A stretch of DNA of 64,000 bases from Marinicella meishanensis (GTDB taxonomy: Bacteria; Pseudomonadota; Gammaproteobacteria; Xanthomonadales; Marinicellaceae): the NCBI RefSeq assembly GCF_019931145.1, contig NZ_JAIOUV010000003.1:310001-374000 (forward strand), written 5' to 3'. A program made the translations under genes and the position numbers. Below the pieces are notes generated by a model that was given only the letters and a program-made list of their open reading frames with translations, did no database searches and was not told where the DNA came from. Shown here in pieces: positions 63,103-64,000 of this stretch. Within the stretch, counting starts at the first letter, position 1. Each line of letters starts with the position of its first letter.

Positions 63103-64000
63103 ATGAAATATTCAGATTATCCAGACAGTCGCGGACATTTCGGGCAGTTCGGTGGCATTTTTGCCAGTGAAACCCTGATGCACTGCTTGACTGAACTGCA
63201 AGAAGCCTATGCCCTGCTGAAAACCGATGACGCATTCTTGGCCCAATTCAACCACGATTTGGCCGATTACGTAGGCCGACCCTCGCCCTTGTACTTGGCA
63301 GAGCGCCTCAGCGCAGCGGCCGGTGGTGCCAGAATTTGGTTGAAACGGGAAGACTTGAATCACACCGGGGCACATAAAATCAACAACACCGTGGGCCAAA
63401 TCCTGTTGGCCAAAGCCATGGGCAAAAAACGCATCATTGCCGAAACTGGCGCCGGTCAACACGGCGTGGCCACTGCCACCGTCTGTGCCCGCTTGGGCTT
63501 GGAGTGCGTGGTTTATATGGGCGAAGTGGACATCGCCCGCCAAGCCATCAACGTCTATCGCATGAAGCTGATGGGCGCCGAGGTGCGCAGTGTGGATTCA
63601 GGGTCGAAAACCTTGAAAGATGCGTTGAATGAGGCCATGCGAGATTGGGTCACCAACGTGGATGACACGTTTTACATCATTGGCACGGTGGCCGGTCCAG
63701 ATCCGTATCCACAAATGGTCCGCGATTTCAATTCGGTGATTGGCAAGGAGGCCAAAAAACAATTTGCTGAAAAGGTCGGCGGCCTGCCTGATGCCCTGGT
63801 GGCCTGTGTTGGCGGTGGCTCCAATGCCATGGGCTTGTTTCACCCATTCCTGGATGACACTGCAGTTGCCATCTATGGGGTGGAAGCCGGTGGTCATGGG
63901 TTGGAAACCGGTGAACACGCCGCCTCCATCAATGCCGGTAAAGTCGGTGTGTTGCATGGCAACCGCACTTATGTGATGTCAGACCGCCAAGGACAAATCA
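63103..64000 (+). CDS. trpB: Tryptophan synthase beta chain, 3' end beyond window
   Basis: TrpB joins indole and serine with pyridoxal phosphate. The first 299 residues are visible and the frame runs off the window without a stop. The N-terminus [19 protein letters not shown], the PLP lysine Lys92 in [23 protein letters not shown] and [15 protein letters not shown] are all present. The full protein would be near 400 residues. trpA is expected just to the right. Confidence 0.96.
   Translation, partial: MKYSDYPDSRGHFGQFGGIFASETLMHCLTELQEAYALLKTDDAFLAQFNHDLADYVGRPSPLYLAERLSAAAGGARIWLKREDLNHTGAHKINNTVGQILLAKAMGKKRIIAETGAGQHGVATATVCARLGLECVVYMGEVDIARQAINVYRMKLMGAEVRSVDSGSKTLKDALNEAMRDWVTNVDDTFYIIGTVAGPDPYPQMVRDFNSVIGKEAKKQFAEKVGGLPDALVACVGGGSNAMGLFHPFLDDTAVAIYGVEAGGHGLETGEHAASINAGKVGVLHGNRTYVMSDRQGQI

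Overview
The window reads as one contiguous, gene-dense bacterial chromosome segment. The genes point to a gammaproteobacterium: hemF, parC, uvrA, rimK, truD, miaB-phoH-ybeY, ubiE-ubiJ-ubiB, prmB-aroC-asd-fimV-truA-trpF-trpB, and perfect FNR/ANR-type and good Pho-box-type sites. The asd-fimV-truA-trpF-trpB order is familiar from pseudomonads and Xanthomonadales/Lysobacterales relatives. Several secreted beta-rich proteins share a short C-terminal tail of the type DLIFxDxFE; from memory such tails are common in Lysobacterales-like or Marinicella-like marine gammaproteobacteria, but the genus cannot be proven here. I see no phage, transposase, integron, CRISPR, rRNA or tRNA.

Layout. 1-6 kb: a giant hybrid two-component regulator, cut by the left edge, then hemF overlapping an aldo/keto reductase. 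6-10 kb: a coupled pair on the minus strand (helical-repeat secreted protein and M14 carboxypeptidase), preceded by a repeat-filled spacer. 10-14.6 kb: parC, a secreted esterase, rimB and rimK in one tightly packed run. 14.6-17.3 kb (minus): truD, a DUF4398 protein and an OmpA/DUF4398 lipoprotein. 17.4-18.6 kb: a Rap1a/Tai-like secreted protein and an orphan PhoB-like regulator behind a Pho-box-like site. 18.7-23.6 kb (minus): uvrA, a TMEM175-like channel and a three-module secreted protein. 23.7-28.9 kb: two small-family genes, then an operon of di-haem cytochrome c peroxidase, DAHL-type sensor kinase and a double-receiver regulator. 28.9-31.7 kb (minus): enoyl-CoA hydratase and propionyl/acetyl-CoA synthetase. 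31.9-36.8 kb: FKBP isomerase, Nudix hydrolase, miaB, phoH, ybeY and a TPR lipoprotein gene interrupted by an in-frame stop. 36.8-41.5 kb: three secreted beta-rich proteins with the common tail, plus a phosphatase/nuclease-fold enzyme. 41.5-46 kb (minus): a universal stress protein under an FNR-like site, and a dehydrogenase-ubiE-ubiJ-ubiB run for ubiquinone synthesis. 46.2-55.8 kb: an M16 peptidase lipoprotein, a large LVIVD-repeat secreted protein with the tail, an OmpA lipoprotein, a secreted alpha/beta-barrel-like protein, and SCO1-psd-unknown (minus). 55.8-64 kb: prmB, aroC, asd, fimV, truA, trpF and the start of trpB.

The core genes serve translation quality, cofactor and aromatic amino acid synthesis, and DNA repair or topology. 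The accessory content is mostly cell-envelope and secreted: lipoproteins, OmpA-like proteins, peptidases and large extracellular beta proteins. The best candidates for undescribed biology are the shared C-terminal tail on four secreted proteins and the peroxidase/DAHL-kinase/double-receiver operon. All functional statements come from motif reading and family memory; no database search was run.
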